Source: Microvirga massiliensis (GTDB lineage Bacteria > Pseudomonadota > Alphaproteobacteria > Rhizobiales > Beijerinckiaceae). Taken from it: a stretch of 46,706 nucleotides of DNA. The notes under the pieces were generated by a model. That model was not told the DNA's origin. It saw only the letters and a program-made list of their open reading frames with translations, and did no database searches. Every line of letters starts with the position of its first letter. Position 1 is the first letter of the stretch. The position numbers and the translations under genes are program-made. Location of the stretch: assembly GCF_001006805.1 (NCBI RefSeq), contig NZ_LN811368.1, positions 71,765 through 118,470 on the forward strand, written 5' to 3'. This document shows positions 17,115 to 25,157 of the stretch, piece by piece.

Positions 17115-17314
17115 CAGAAAAGCCCTCAAAGACGGCCCATTGAAGTAGAAAATTCAGCGGGAGGCAAGATCCTGTATCGCAGCCCCAATCCGGGCAAATG
17201 AAATGCGAATCCCCCCGCCGGGATCACGGCGCCGCGGCCGAGCTTTCGCCGGCTGCCCTGATGGTCCGGATCTCACTGGGCAATCACCGCAAAAAATGAG
17301 AGACCGGGTGCGCC

Positions 17315-17626
17315 ATGTTCGATTTTTACATCATCATATTGATCTTCGGCACGTTCAGCGCCGTGGTCCTCGGCGTCGGGATCGTCATGAAGGACCCAGT
17401 CGTCCTCGGTTTTGCCTGCCTCATGGGGGTGGGAACTCTGGTGGCCGCGACGAGCGTCAGCGTCTCCGAGCCGATCAGACTTCCGTCCGAGGCCGAATGC
17501 ACCGCCTTGGCCGCGCGAGCACGCGCCGGCGACATGGCCGCGATCGAGGGTTATCGAAAAATTACGGTTCCCTGTTCAAAATTTCTTAAATCCACCAGGC
17601 CACGGGTTCCGGCCACCGTTCAATAG
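17315..17626 (+). CDS. small membrane protein, 103 aa
   Basis: Two hydrophobic segments are visible: FYIIILIFGTFSAVVLGVGI (about 4-23) and VVLGFACLMGVGTLVAAT (about 29-46). A soluble C-terminal tail follows (LPSEAECTALAARARAGDM) and ends basic. The tail has a short tetratricopeptide-like Ala-rich helix. Probably an inner-membrane protein; family and role unknown. Confidence 0.6.
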   Translation: MFDFYIIILIFGTFSAVVLGVGIVMKDPVVLGFACLMGVGTLVAATSVSVSEPIRLPSEAECTALAARARAGDMAAIEGYRKITVPCSKFLKSTRPRVPATVQ

Positions 17627-17750
17627 GCCGGCAACCCGAGATATTCCTTGCACGGCCATGTGGGCCGCTATGCCTCATCCCCTCCTCTCCGAGCCAACCC
17701 TGAGCGTTAAGTCCAGCGGGTTCGGCCTTCCGACGAACAGGATTAGCACC

Positions 17751-18431
17751 ATGTCATTCTCGCGCGGGCTTACTCCAGGGGTCCGGTCCGGCACCTTGAT
17801 CGCCGCACTGATGGTTGCTGCGGGCTCTCTTTCGGCCGCGGCGCAAAATCCTTCGGGGCAGGAGAACCAGTCCGCTCGGGCATCGGCCGAAGCTCCGGTG
17901 AACCCGGGTCCGACCGTCATTGCTGTTCAGCCCCACCCGTCTCAGCCGGACTGGACGAAGATCTGTAATGGCGAACCGGAACCCGATGGACCGGTCTGCT
18001 ACACGACCCGGGATTTCGTCTCGACCGAGGGGCAGCCCCTGCTCGCTGTCGGCCTTTACGACATCAAAGGCCAGAAGGACTACAAGCTCGTCCGGATCCT
18101 TCTCCCGCTGGGCCTCCTCATGCCGCAGGGCATCCGGATCGCCATCGATCAGGACGATCCAATCCCGGGAAAATTCTCGATCTGTCTCCCGAATGGGTGC
18201 TTTGCCGAAGTCCTCGTCGATCCGAAAGCCATCAGCTCGCTCAAGGACGGAAGGGTCCTCACGGTCGGGGTCCAGAACCAGATCGGGCGCGAGGTCGCCT
18301 TCGTAATGCCGGTCACGGGTCTCGGAAAGGCTCTCGAAGGCGACCCGATCGATCCACAGGCTCTCGCCGAGCAGCAGCGGAAATTGCACGAAGAGTTGCA
18401 AAAGCGCGCCGAAGACGCTCGCGCCCAATAA
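17751..18431 (+). CDS. invasion-associated locus B (IalB) family exported protein, 226 aa
   Basis: A signal peptide (GTLIAALMVAAGSLSAAAQ) is followed by a disordered linker and then the IalB-type domain. The visible marks are WTKIC...VCYTTRDF, a RILLPLGLLMPQGIRIAID segment, FSICLPNGCFAEV with a Cys pair, and VQNQIGREVAFVMPVTGL. IalB-type proteins are periplasmic and widespread in Hyphomicrobiales; the Bartonella member is linked to erythrocyte invasion, but the general function is unclear. ATG 17751 has AGGA upstream and is chosen over the longer frame from 17412. Confidence 0.85.
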   Translation: MSFSRGLTPGVRSGTLIAALMVAAGSLSAAAQNPSGQENQSARASAEAPVNPGPTVIAVQPHPSQPDWTKICNGEPEPDGPVCYTTRDFVSTEGQPLLAVGLYDIKGQKDYKLVRILLPLGLLMPQGIRIAIDQDDPIPGKFSICLPNGCFAEVLVDPKAISSLKDGRVLTVGVQNQIGREVAFVMPVTGLGKALEGDPIDPQALAEQQRKLHEELQKRAEDARAQ

Positions 18432-18516
18432 TCGGGAATACGATTCCAAAAGCCGGGGGCTCACTCCCCTACTTCTTCGCCAGACGTGAGCCGTTTCTAC
18501 ATAGGCTAGGAAACCC

Positions 18517-19008
18517 ATGATGGACGACAAATCCCAAGCGCAAATGCCGACCGACCCAGAGCAGGCTCGCCTGGTTGCCTGGGACGGCCTGACCGGGACA
18601 GCGCCGGCTGGCGAGATCTATGCGATCACCACCGAGCCGCATGAAACGCATCCTGGCCTGCTCCGTCACACGATCGAGTGTGTCAGCGCGCGATCGGCAT
18701 CGGTCACGCTGGGCAGCACCCCCGACACAGCCGGTATGGTCATGGAGGATCTCAAGGACGAGGCAGAGCCTTGGGCAGCCGCCAACATGATCCTGGCCGG
18801 CCGCGAGATCGAGATGACGGCAGACCAGCTCGAGTCCGGACTCGCATGCCTTCGTGAAGACACAGCCGAAGGTGTCGAGATCCTTGAGGCTCGTGTCCCG
18901 CTCCGCGCCAGGCGGACTCGGGAGGAATTCGAGTTCAGAATGGCCGAGATTGCGAACGAAGTGGCCGCCGGCCGCGCCGCCCTGGCCCGTCACGGCTGCC
19001 ACGTGTAG
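18517..19008 (+). CDS. hypothetical acidic protein, 163 aa
   Basis: ATG 18517 follows TAGGAAA at good spacing. The protein is acidic, with strands (LVAWDGL, GEIYAITT, HTIECVSARSASVTLG) and a long C-terminal helix (RRTREEFEFRMAEIANEVAAG). No family recognised. Its stop codon lies inside a perfect 23-bp tandem duplication, so the stop region is present twice. Confidence 0.55.
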   Translation: MMDDKSQAQMPTDPEQARLVAWDGLTGTAPAGEIYAITTEPHETHPGLLRHTIECVSARSASVTLGSTPDTAGMVMEDLKDEAEPWAAANMILAGREIEMTADQLESGLACLREDTAEGVEILEARVPLRARRTREEFEFRMAEIANEVAAGRAALARHGCHV

Positions 19009-19044
19009 TGCCACGCCAAGTCCACGTGTAGTGCCACGCCAAGT
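18999..19044 (+). repeat. perfect 23-bp tandem duplication spanning a stop codon
   Basis: The units at 18999-19021 and 19022-19044 are identical, each containing CACGTGTAG followed by GTGCCACGCC. The first copy carries the stop of the 18517 gene. The unit looks like a recent slippage duplication. Confidence 0.9.
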
Positions 19045-19119
19045 CTATGTGAGCCAACGACCAGGTCCACCTCGTCTGACCTCTTGGCTCATCAAACAAC
19101 AAGAGAAATAAACCACACG

Positions 19120-19545
19120 ATGTCGACCTTCTCGAAAGACCTCAGCGTCCTCGTTCAACTCGTCGAAATTCTCCGCGACGTAGACGGAGAGATGCCAATG
19201 CAAATGGCCCACTGCCTGCTGTGTGTGGCTCTGCGTCCTGGTCTGACGATGCAGGACCTTTGCGAGATGACGGGGCTGTCGCAGTCTTCGTCATCCCGGA
19301 ACATCCAGACGCTCGGTGAGTGGCACCGGTTCGGCAAGCCGGGATACAACCTCGTCCAGGCCGTCGATGACCCGGTCGACACGCGCCGCAAGATCATGTT
19401 CCTGACTCCGAAGGGGAAGCAGGTCCTGAAACGGCTGCTCTCAACTCTCCGAGGTGAGGCCGTGACGGAGATCGACCTCCCGAATCCCAAAGATGTGATT
19501 GGCCAGCGCAGAGCTGCTCGCCGCGCCTCTGCAACGGGCGCCTGA
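19120..19545 (+). CDS. MarR-like winged-helix protein, 141 aa
   Basis: Helical N-terminus (LVQLVEILRDVDGEMPMQMAH), then PGLTMQDLCEMTGLSQSSSSRNIQ, a helix-turn-helix, and a wing-like region (VDDPVDTRRKIMFLTPKGK) followed by a C-terminal helix. The DPxDxRRKxxxLTxKG wing is characteristic of MarR-type regulators. The N-terminal dimerisation part is short. The ribosome site is weak. Targets unknown; no divergent partner gene. It is convergent with the repeat protein downstream. Confidence 0.7.
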   Translation: MSTFSKDLSVLVQLVEILRDVDGEMPMQMAHCLLCVALRPGLTMQDLCEMTGLSQSSSSRNIQTLGEWHRFGKPGYNLVQAVDDPVDTRRKIMFLTPKGKQVLKRLLSTLRGEAVTEIDLPNPKDVIGQRRAARRASATGA

Positions 19546-19580
19546 CGAGAGGCTGGGATTTCGCACGCCTCCGATGCAAA

Positions 19581-19614
19581 CCGGCCCGCACTCTCTGATG
19601 AGAATACGGGCCGG
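19581..19614. terminator. hairpin between two convergent genes
   Basis: CCGGCCCG (19581-19588) and CGGGCCGG (19607-19614) pair around an 18-base loop midway between two converging stop codons. There is no T-tract, so termination is likely but not certain. Confidence 0.5.
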
Positions 19615-19634
19615 CAGATCTTCCAAGACCGATC

Positions 19635-20674
19635 TCAAACGATCAACAGGGCGCCGTAGTAGGACCCGGAATACTGACCGCTGTCGGCTGTCGCGATCAT
19701 CACGCCGAGCGAGCCGCTGAGCTCATCCGGATAGAAGACCTCGAGCGAGTCCAGTGCGCTGCGGATCTGCTCCTCGGTTCCGGAAATCCGGACACCGGAA
19801 ATCACCTCGAGGTCCGGCACATCGAAGAAGGTCCAGGTCGCACCGGAATCCTCGTACCTGATGAACTCCATCGAGTTCGCGCTCAGCGTGAGATCGACGC
19901 TCGTGACCTGCTCGGACCCGTCCGCATCGGTGGACGACCAGGTCAGATGCTTGCCAACCGAGATCCATTCATTCGTCGTGAGGTCGATCGGGCCGTCGCT
20001 GATGATCCAAGGATCCGGAGTCGGCTGCATGTCGACGACAAGATTCCCAGAAAGGATCTTCGTGCCATCCTCGGCATAGCGGTCGACGACCAGCGTGAAA
20101 TCGTCCCCGAAGTCAGGCGCGGGCGTGACGGAGAGCGTCTTCAGGAAGTCCTTGACGTCCTGATGATTGCCGGTAATCGAAATTCCGGAAGGAACCTCCT
20201 CGATCGTGAGGGCCTCGTCGGGCTCGAACCCAAACTTCGCGCCAGGCGGCAGGCCAGTAATGACGACGCGATCGACCAGGGACTCGTTTCCGTATTCGAG
20301 GGTAATCTTGCCGCCAAGATCGACGGACTGGTCCTCGAGCCCATAGGCGCTTCCGACCACGAGGATTTCCGGCACCTTCACCGGCTCCCACGGCGGGAGT
20401 TCAGGAACGGTCGGGACTTCCGCTCCGGGGTCTCGAACACGAGCTCGACCGGCTCCTTGAACGGCACGCCGTTCCCGCCGCCCGATTTTCCAGGAAATCC
20501 GTCCAGGAACTTGCCGACAACCTTTTCCTGGGTGACGTGAAGCTTTGTCTCCCCCGAGCCGGTGGTTTGTTCCCACCCGGTCCAGCGCCCGGGATCCGAG
20601 AACAAGCGCCCGCTCGGGTCAATTGCCGAATAATCGGCTTGAACGCCGTCCGGCACCTTTACCTTTTTTGCCAT
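19635..20674 (-). pseudogene. cadherin-like repeat (surface/adhesin type) protein, frameshift at 20427-20430
   Basis: ATG 20674 follows AGGGGG. The first frame runs to about VELVFETP (about 82 residues). Then a one-base deletion in a C-run (plus strand GGGG, 20427-20430) shifts phase, and the second frame continues as PGAEVPTVPELPPWEPV and on to the end. The second part holds repeated units of about 95 residues: a strand block, IEEVPSGISITGNHQDVKDFL / LEVISGVRISGTEEQIRSAL, then SVTPAPDFGDDFTLVV. This pattern is familiar from cadherin-like repeats in large RTX-type adhesins. There is no signal peptide. Repaired length about 346 aa. Confidence 0.6.
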
Positions 20675-20976
20675 GATGCCCCCTAGTGCATCGAAAAGTG
20701 GCCTCCCCCGCTCCCTGTGCGGTCCCGGTTAAATGAGAACTGCAACTGCGGATGGGACGAGGCCCGTGCTGCGAATGGGGCACTCTTTCAAGAATCCTGG
20801 AGAAAAGCAAATTCAATTAACCATTGGCATCCGGGCCCGGAAATTCAACAAGCTTGGCATTTTCCGGCAACGGAAAATTTAAGTCACGCCAAGCCTGACG
20901 AGCGACACGATTTAAATAAATTCCCCCGCTTGACCCGCCGGCCATTAATTTATGTCCAGGAATCCCGAGAAATCAC

Positions 20977-21387
20977 ATGGCTTTGACAGACCGAGATATC
21001 GCTGCGTTCGCCGAGGCGGCTGTCGCCTTCGACTCCCTCGGATGCGACGACGAGAAGCGCCGTGAGCGCCTCCTAGAGGAATGCCAGAAAGCCGTCCTCG
21101 CCTATTATTCGCGGGCCCAGCAGGATGTGCGGGATTCCGGATTCCGCGTGACCCGGCGTGTTCGGGATGGTCTCTGGAGAGAGCTCCAGAAAATCCAGAA
21201 TACAGCTCTTGCCCCGTTGACGATTCCGGCCAGCGAAGTCTCGAACAGCGCCATGGCGGCGGGCAACAAGGCGAAGCACCCGATCATTGTCCAGGATGGT
21301 CAGGTCAAGGAATGGGCCGCCACCGGATGGGTCACGGTCAGGCCTGCAACTCTCGACGACATGCGGACTTATCCCTTCGTTGTCTGA
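20977..21387 (+). CDS. hypothetical protein, 136 aa
   Basis: Helical N-terminal half (DIAAFAEAAVAFDSLGCDDE, ERLLEECQKAVLAYYSRAQ), then GFRVTRRVRDGLWREL. The C-terminal half is a strand region (HPIIVQDGQVKEWAATG, WVTVRPATLDD). ATG 20977 follows CGAGAA. No family recognised. It begins after about 300 bases of AT-richer intergenic DNA. Confidence 0.55.
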   Translation: MALTDRDIAAFAEAAVAFDSLGCDDEKRRERLLEECQKAVLAYYSRAQQDVRDSGFRVTRRVRDGLWRELQKIQNTALAPLTIPASEVSNSAMAAGNKAKHPIIVQDGQVKEWAATGWVTVRPATLDDMRTYPFVV

Positions 21388-21423
21388 TCAACCATCGTTC
21401 GTCACCCGTCAGGCGATTTCTCA

Positions 21424-21858
21424 ATGCCCCACATCCACCTCATGCCTTGGCCCACATCCAAGCCTTACTCGCTCCTGTTCTTCCTCCGCCGGCCCGAGCC
21501 CAAACCGCTCCGGGAACCGGTTGCGGTCGAAGCGCCGGCGGTCATTTGCATGCTCTACAACGTGCCCCAAGGCACCTGGCATCCGGCCTGGTTTACGCCG
21601 TCCTCCGTGGCAATCGGCGGCGCCGAGGGCTACACCCTCTACGACATGGCCGGTCACCTTCCTCGGGGATTTCCCTCGCGAGATGCCGCCGCCGCCGCGG
21701 TTCAGGCACTCACTGGGACCGGTCAAGTCGTGTCGGCGGCATCCACGATCTTTGCCTGGGACGGAATGAGCGATCCCGGTCGATCGATCTTGGTCTGGCT
21801 CTCCGGCGCCAGTGCAGAGGATCCCTGGATCATCAACCCGCCACGGCCTCAGCACTGA
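21424..21858 (+). CDS. hypothetical protein, 144 aa
   Basis: Proline-rich N-terminus (MPWPTSKPYSLLFFLRRPEPKPL), then strand segments (VICMLYNV, TWHPAWFTPSSVAIGG), a helix (PSRDAAAAAVQAL) and an aromatic end (GRSILVWLSG). The start lies 37 bases after the preceding stop. No family recognised; probably cytoplasmic. Confidence 0.5.
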   Translation: MPHIHLMPWPTSKPYSLLFFLRRPEPKPLREPVAVEAPAVICMLYNVPQGTWHPAWFTPSSVAIGGAEGYTLYDMAGHLPRGFPSRDAAAAAVQALTGTGQVVSAASTIFAWDGMSDPGRSILVWLSGASAEDPWIINPPRPQH

Positions 21859-22072
21859 CGCCTGCCATTGCACCCTTCATCTGCTCCTCCGGGGAAGAGT
21901 GCTACCGGCGCGACAACGTTGTCGGTGTTGATCTGGAGGGGTAACGCGGTAATACCGCATGCGCCCAGCAATATCAGTGGACGCGCCGGCGCCCGTAATT
22001 CCATTTCCCAACATCGGGCCGCGGCCTCGGCCGTCTGACACTCTTTGAAATCATCACGAAAGAATTTCCTCC

Positions 22073-22450
22073 ATGAGCATCGAGATTTCGACCCCAGTCG
22101 ATCAGGCCCCCGTTGACAGCGACGCCGGGAGTCCATCGAAGCCGTATCCGGAAGAGCCCGCCTCTGGCTCCCCGATCGCCTCACCCGAACGCCCGACCCC
22201 GAAGCGGGCCCAGCTCTACCGTCATTTCAAGGGGAACACATACGAGATCGTCACGGTCTCGCAGCACACCGAGACCCATGAGGCCCTCGTCACCTATCGC
22301 TCATGGCCCCCGGTCGCCGGAGAGATCCCACACACGCGACCCCTCGAGATGTTCATGAGCACGGTCGATGGCGGGCAATACCGCTACGAGCCCTACAAGC
22401 CGCAGCCCTCGAAGCCGCGCGCGCCACATCCCACGTCCACTCGAACCTGA
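22073..22450 (+). CDS. DUF1653 domain protein, 125 aa
   Basis: Residues about 47-105 read LYRHFKGNTYEIVTVSQHTE...ALVTYRS...TRPLEMFMSTVDG...YRYE. This matches the DUF1653 pattern I know (Y-x-HFKGN-x-Y, a Val/Tyr strand, RP-x-x-MF). The DUF1653 domain is a small beta domain of unknown function found alone or fused to other enzymes. The N-terminal 45 residues and the C-terminal 20 are Pro-rich and disordered. The ribosome site is weak. Confidence 0.8.
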   Translation: MSIEISTPVDQAPVDSDAGSPSKPYPEEPASGSPIASPERPTPKRAQLYRHFKGNTYEIVTVSQHTETHEALVTYRSWPPVAGEIPHTRPLEMFMSTVDGGQYRYEPYKPQPSKPRAPHPTSTRT

Positions 22451-22623
22451 CCCCGCGAATGATCAATGGCAACGAGAGAGCCCGCACACCTGCTCGCACC
22501 GTTGCCCATTGTTCCATGTCCTCGCCTGACCGTGATTGCCGGATCCCGACCGGCCGGGTTATCGCGGCCGTAACCATCTCCGTTGTAGTCTTGTCCGGCC
22601 CGGCCTCTAATGGGTGATCGAAT

Positions 22624-22878
22624 ATGTCCTCACCGAAGAAAACCCTGCTCGACAAATACAACCGGCTCCTCGAGACCGAGGCCGAAAAGGATCGGCTTCG
22701 TCCGCCTCGCCTCGTGACCCTGGTCGCGGATCGCGAATGGATCAAGGCCGTGGCGGCCCGCAGCGCAGCGCTCGATGAATTCGTCGCCGCGGCACGGCAG
22801 ACCTGTGAGGCATGGCAGAAGCCGAAGGCAAAATCGGCAGCCGGCACGGCAAGCCGGGACCTCTCCGCGGAGACATAA
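22624..22878 (+). CDS. small basic coiled hypothetical protein, 84 aa
   Basis: Almost wholly helical and charged (LLDKYNRLLETEAEKDRLRP, EWIKAVAARSAALDEFVAAARQ), with an Ala/Lys-rich tail. No family recognised. No strong ribosome site, but codon bias is good over the whole frame. Confidence 0.45.
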   Translation: MSSPKKTLLDKYNRLLETEAEKDRLRPPRLVTLVADREWIKAVAARSAALDEFVAAARQTCEAWQKPKAKSAAGTASRDLSAET

Positions 22879-23220
22879 AAGCAACGCCCCGACAAGGTCT
22901 GCGATCATCGAAAAACGCGGCTGCCTTATGCGTCCGTGAATCTTCTTGAGCTCCTGAGATCCGAGTAGGTCCGAGACAACCTATTTATCTTCGCGGAACT
23001 CCATGGCGCGCTTGATGCACGCATTGCACTGCTCCTCGCCAACCGCTGACGTACACGTGCAGCACCCGAGACCAATTCTGATCGCCCCTATGTTACTCTA
23101 CTTTCGTGAAGATCATTAAGTCATTGATTTTCAGTCATCCGAATGACCGACCGGTACCGCTTTGTGCCCGGGTTTTGGGTCCCGGCACAAGTCCTGGTGA
23201 GTCCGCCAGCGCTATCACCA
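22879..23220. other. intergenic stretch with a Cys-rich remnant frame and a direct-repeat copy
   Basis: On the minus strand, 23077-22981 reads as an open, start-less tail (GCCTCT, EEQCNACIKRAMEF, then TAG), perhaps the 3' end of a truncated small gene. Copy 1 of a 42-bp direct repeat lies at 23078-23119. A 10-bp bulged hairpin (23162-23172 with 23181-23190) lies just past the stop of the minus-strand gene and may end its transcript. Confidence 0.4.
23078..23119 (+). repeat. direct repeat copy 1 (flanks the papain-fold gene)
   Basis: This sequence recurs at 24084-24125 with about two mismatches and one single-base length difference at its end. Together the copies bracket about 1 kb that contains the permuted NlpC/P60-type gene. 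Confidence 0.8.
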
Positions 23221-23958
23221 TTACATGTCCGTGGCATCGCGCCACTTCATGGCTGCCACATCAAGCGGATCGTCGGGCGGAACTGAACCACCATCGGGGA
23301 CCAAGTACCCGAGAAGCCAACCGAAGGTCGGATCTTTACAAAGACGCCCCGGAGAGAAACAGTCGGGCTGGTATGCCGCCTGTGCGGTTTCACCAATAAC
23401 GCCGACAACCGAATAGCAGGCGACCACAAACGCAGAGCAGAAGAAACTGTGTTTGGCAAATTCATCGTCTGTCGTGACTTTGCCGTAGTTCATCCGGATG
23501 AATTCAAGCTGGTTGCCAAAGTAGTTTTTGCTGCGGCTCGGCAGGGCGATCGCCCCGATAGCGTCGTAGAATTTCTCATTCTTGAGAACAGCGTCGACAA
23601 ATTCATTCAGCTTAGCGGGCCGATTTCCCCCGAATCCCAGCTGACTTCTCAACACGCCTACGCATTGGCTGCCACCCAGTGATTGGTCAAGGAGGTTGGT
23701 TGTAACGCCCGTTTTGACCAAGGATTCCGCAACACGATTATCACCCAGACAGATTGCGGCGTGGGTATATGGGCTGTCCGTGAACTTAGATATCAACCTC
23801 TGAAAGGTATTTGGCGCGCGCGGCCTGTAAAGCAACACGTCGCCGGGCAAGAGGTCTGAAGGCTGGATCACCGGTGGCGGACCAAAGAGCGTGCCATCGT
23901 AGTGATTTTGCGTCCCGTTTCCACCGGCGTTGGTCGGTGCGCTTCCGATTTTTCCCAT
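23221..23958 (-). CDS. permuted NlpC/P60 (YiiX/LRAT-like papain-fold) protein, 245 aa
   Basis: The order of catalytic motifs is that of circularly permuted papain-fold peptidases/acyltransferases. LLPGDVLLYRP and then FTDSPYTHAAICLGD, with the His, come first. Then SFFCSAFVVACY, with the candidate nucleophile Cys, comes about 110 residues later. Family members hydrolyse or transfer on amide/ester bonds; the substrate here is unknown. ATG 23958 follows GGGGGGAG. GC content and codon use are visibly lower than in neighbours, and the gene is bracketed by direct repeats, which together suggest acquisition. Confidence 0.65.
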   Translation of the reverse strand: MGKIGSAPTNAGGNGTQNHYDGTLFGPPPVIQPSDLLPGDVLLYRPRAPNTFQRLISKFTDSPYTHAAICLGDNRVAESLVKTGVTTNLLDQSLGGSQCVGVLRSQLGFGGNRPAKLNEFVDAVLKNEKFYDAIGAIALPSRSKNYFGNQLEFIRMNYGKVTTDDEFAKHSFFCSAFVVACYSVVGVIGETAQAAYQPDCFSPGRLCKDPTFGWLLGYLVPDGGSVPPDDPLDVAAMKWRDATDM

Positions 23959-24083
23959 TGCTCCCCCCGTGGTCAATTCTGTTCTCCCCACAGGCCATCA
24001 GCTTCCGCAGCTGTGACCATGTGCTCTGAATTCATCCATTGTCCGCTGCTGGTGTCGTATGGATCCTCGATGGAACCCCAGAT

Positions 24084-24125
24084 CTGATCGCCCCTGTGTT
24101 ACTCTACTTTCGTGAGGATCATTAG
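24084..24125 (+). repeat. direct repeat copy 2
   Basis: Near-identical to 23078-23119: both run CTGATCGCCCCT, then TGTTACTCTACTTTCGTGA, then GATCATTA. It lies about 125 bases upstream of the papain-fold gene and just downstream of the ctrA paralogue. Confidence 0.8.
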
Positions 24126-24224
24126 AACTCACAAATCCCAATGAGTGTCGCGATGACCTTCGCCCTCGTGCTGAAAGCGGTGAACCGCGTCATGACCTGG
24201 CATGAAGCCCGCCAGGTGGAGCGC

Positions 24225-24250
24225 CTGGGCCGCTGAGTCCAGCGGCCCAG
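24225..24250 (-). terminator. perfect 10-bp hairpin after the ctrA paralogue
   Basis: CTGGGCCGCT (24225-24234) pairs fully with AGCGGCCCAG (24241-24250) around a 6-base loop, 16 bases past the CtrA stop. It lacks a T-run on the minus strand, so it may stabilise the 3' end rather than terminate by itself. Confidence 0.55.
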
Positions 24251-24265
24251 ACTCGCCCACTTCGC

Positions 24266-24985
24266 TCAAGCGGAGAGCGCCATATTCTCGTCGATGTTGC
24301 TGGGGTCGGCCAGCGAATAGCCGCGTCCCCAGGTGGTCGCGACATAGTTCTTGCCGCCCGAGGCTGTCGCGAGCTTCTTCCTGAGCTTGCAAACGAACAC
24401 ATCGATAATTTTGAGACTCGGCTCGTCCATGCCGCCATAGAGCTGGTTCAGGATCATCTCCTTGGTCAGGGTGGTTCCTTTCCGGACCGCCAGCATCTCG
24501 AGGAGTTCGTACTCCTTGCCGGTCAGGTGAACGCGATTGCCCGCCACCTCCGCGGTCTTCGCATCGAGATTGACGCTCAGATCGTCCACTGTGATCACCG
24601 TCGGCTCCTTCCCCTGAGTGCGGCGGATCACGGCCCGAACGCGCGCGATCAATTCATCCCGGTTGAAGGGCTTGGTCACATAGTCGTCGGCCCCGAACGA
24701 CAGCCCTTTCACCCGATCTTCGACCCCCGCGATACCGGAGAGGATCAGGATCGGCGTATCGACCTGAGCCCGCCGCAGCTGGCGCAGGATGTCGTAGCCC
24801 GACATGTCGGGCAGGTTGAGGTCGAGGAGAACGAGGTCGAACTTCTCGCCGCTGACGAGGTCGATCCCGTCCTGACCAAGACCAACCGTCACGACATCGA
24901 AGCCCTCGGATTTCAGCACCAGCGCGAGAGTGTCCGCAGTGGCGGCGTCGTCTTCGACCAAGAGAATGCGCGTCGTCACCTTCAC
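24266..24985 (-). CDS. ctrA: CtrA-type response regulator (paralogue), 239 aa
   Basis: OmpR/PhoB-class regulator. Receiver: acidic pair at 12-13, phospho-Asp 55 in LVLLDLNLPDMSG, Lys 105 in YVTKPF. The winged-helix domain is of CtrA type (HLTGKEYELLEMLAVRKGT, NQLYGGMDEPSLKIIDVFV, CKLRKKL, WGRGYSL). CtrA controls cell-cycle and flagellar genes in Alphaproteobacteria. The receiver starts MKVTTRILLVEDD and is more diverged from the Caulobacter sequence than the DNA-binding domain, so I read this as an accessory paralogue, not the essential copy (inference). The C-terminus ends ENMALSA. Flagellar genes start about 5 kb away. Confidence 0.85.
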   Translation of the reverse strand: MKVTTRILLVEDDAATADTLALVLKSEGFDVVTVGLGQDGIDLVSGEKFDLVLLDLNLPDMSGYDILRQLRRAQVDTPILILSGIAGVEDRVKGLSFGADDYVTKPFNRDELIARVRAVIRRTQGKEPTVITVDDLSVNLDAKTAEVAGNRVHLTGKEYELLEMLAVRKGTTLTKEMILNQLYGGMDEPSLKIIDVFVCKLRKKLATASGGKNYVATTWGRGYSLADPSNIDENMALSA

Positions 24986-25157
24986 AGGATCTCCTTTTCT
25001 GCCGGCCGTTGGCGAGCGGCTCGCGCCCCCTGCCTCCTGTCTCGCGAGGCGCTCTGAAACGGTTCCGTAACCTTAGCTTCCCAATGGTTAAGAAAGCGGA
25101 ACCCCGGATGCGCCAGCCCCTCCCGTTCTGGGACTCCCAAACTTTCCAGGCACCGCC

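Larger units (their letters stand above)
23959..24265. other. intergenic stretch between papain-fold gene and ctrA
   Basis: Holds direct-repeat copy 2 (24084-24125) and the hairpin downstream of the CtrA gene. I see no gene with a ribosome site and good codon bias. Confidence 0.5.

Noticed and set aside
22459..22617. 52-codon frame with a hydrophobic stretch (VIAAVTISVVVL)
   Set aside because: No ribosome site, and other frames score equally by eye; too weak to list.
24129..24438. Minus-strand frames of 82-87 codons near the ctrA end
   Set aside because: Shadows of the ctrA gene and its 3' hairpin.
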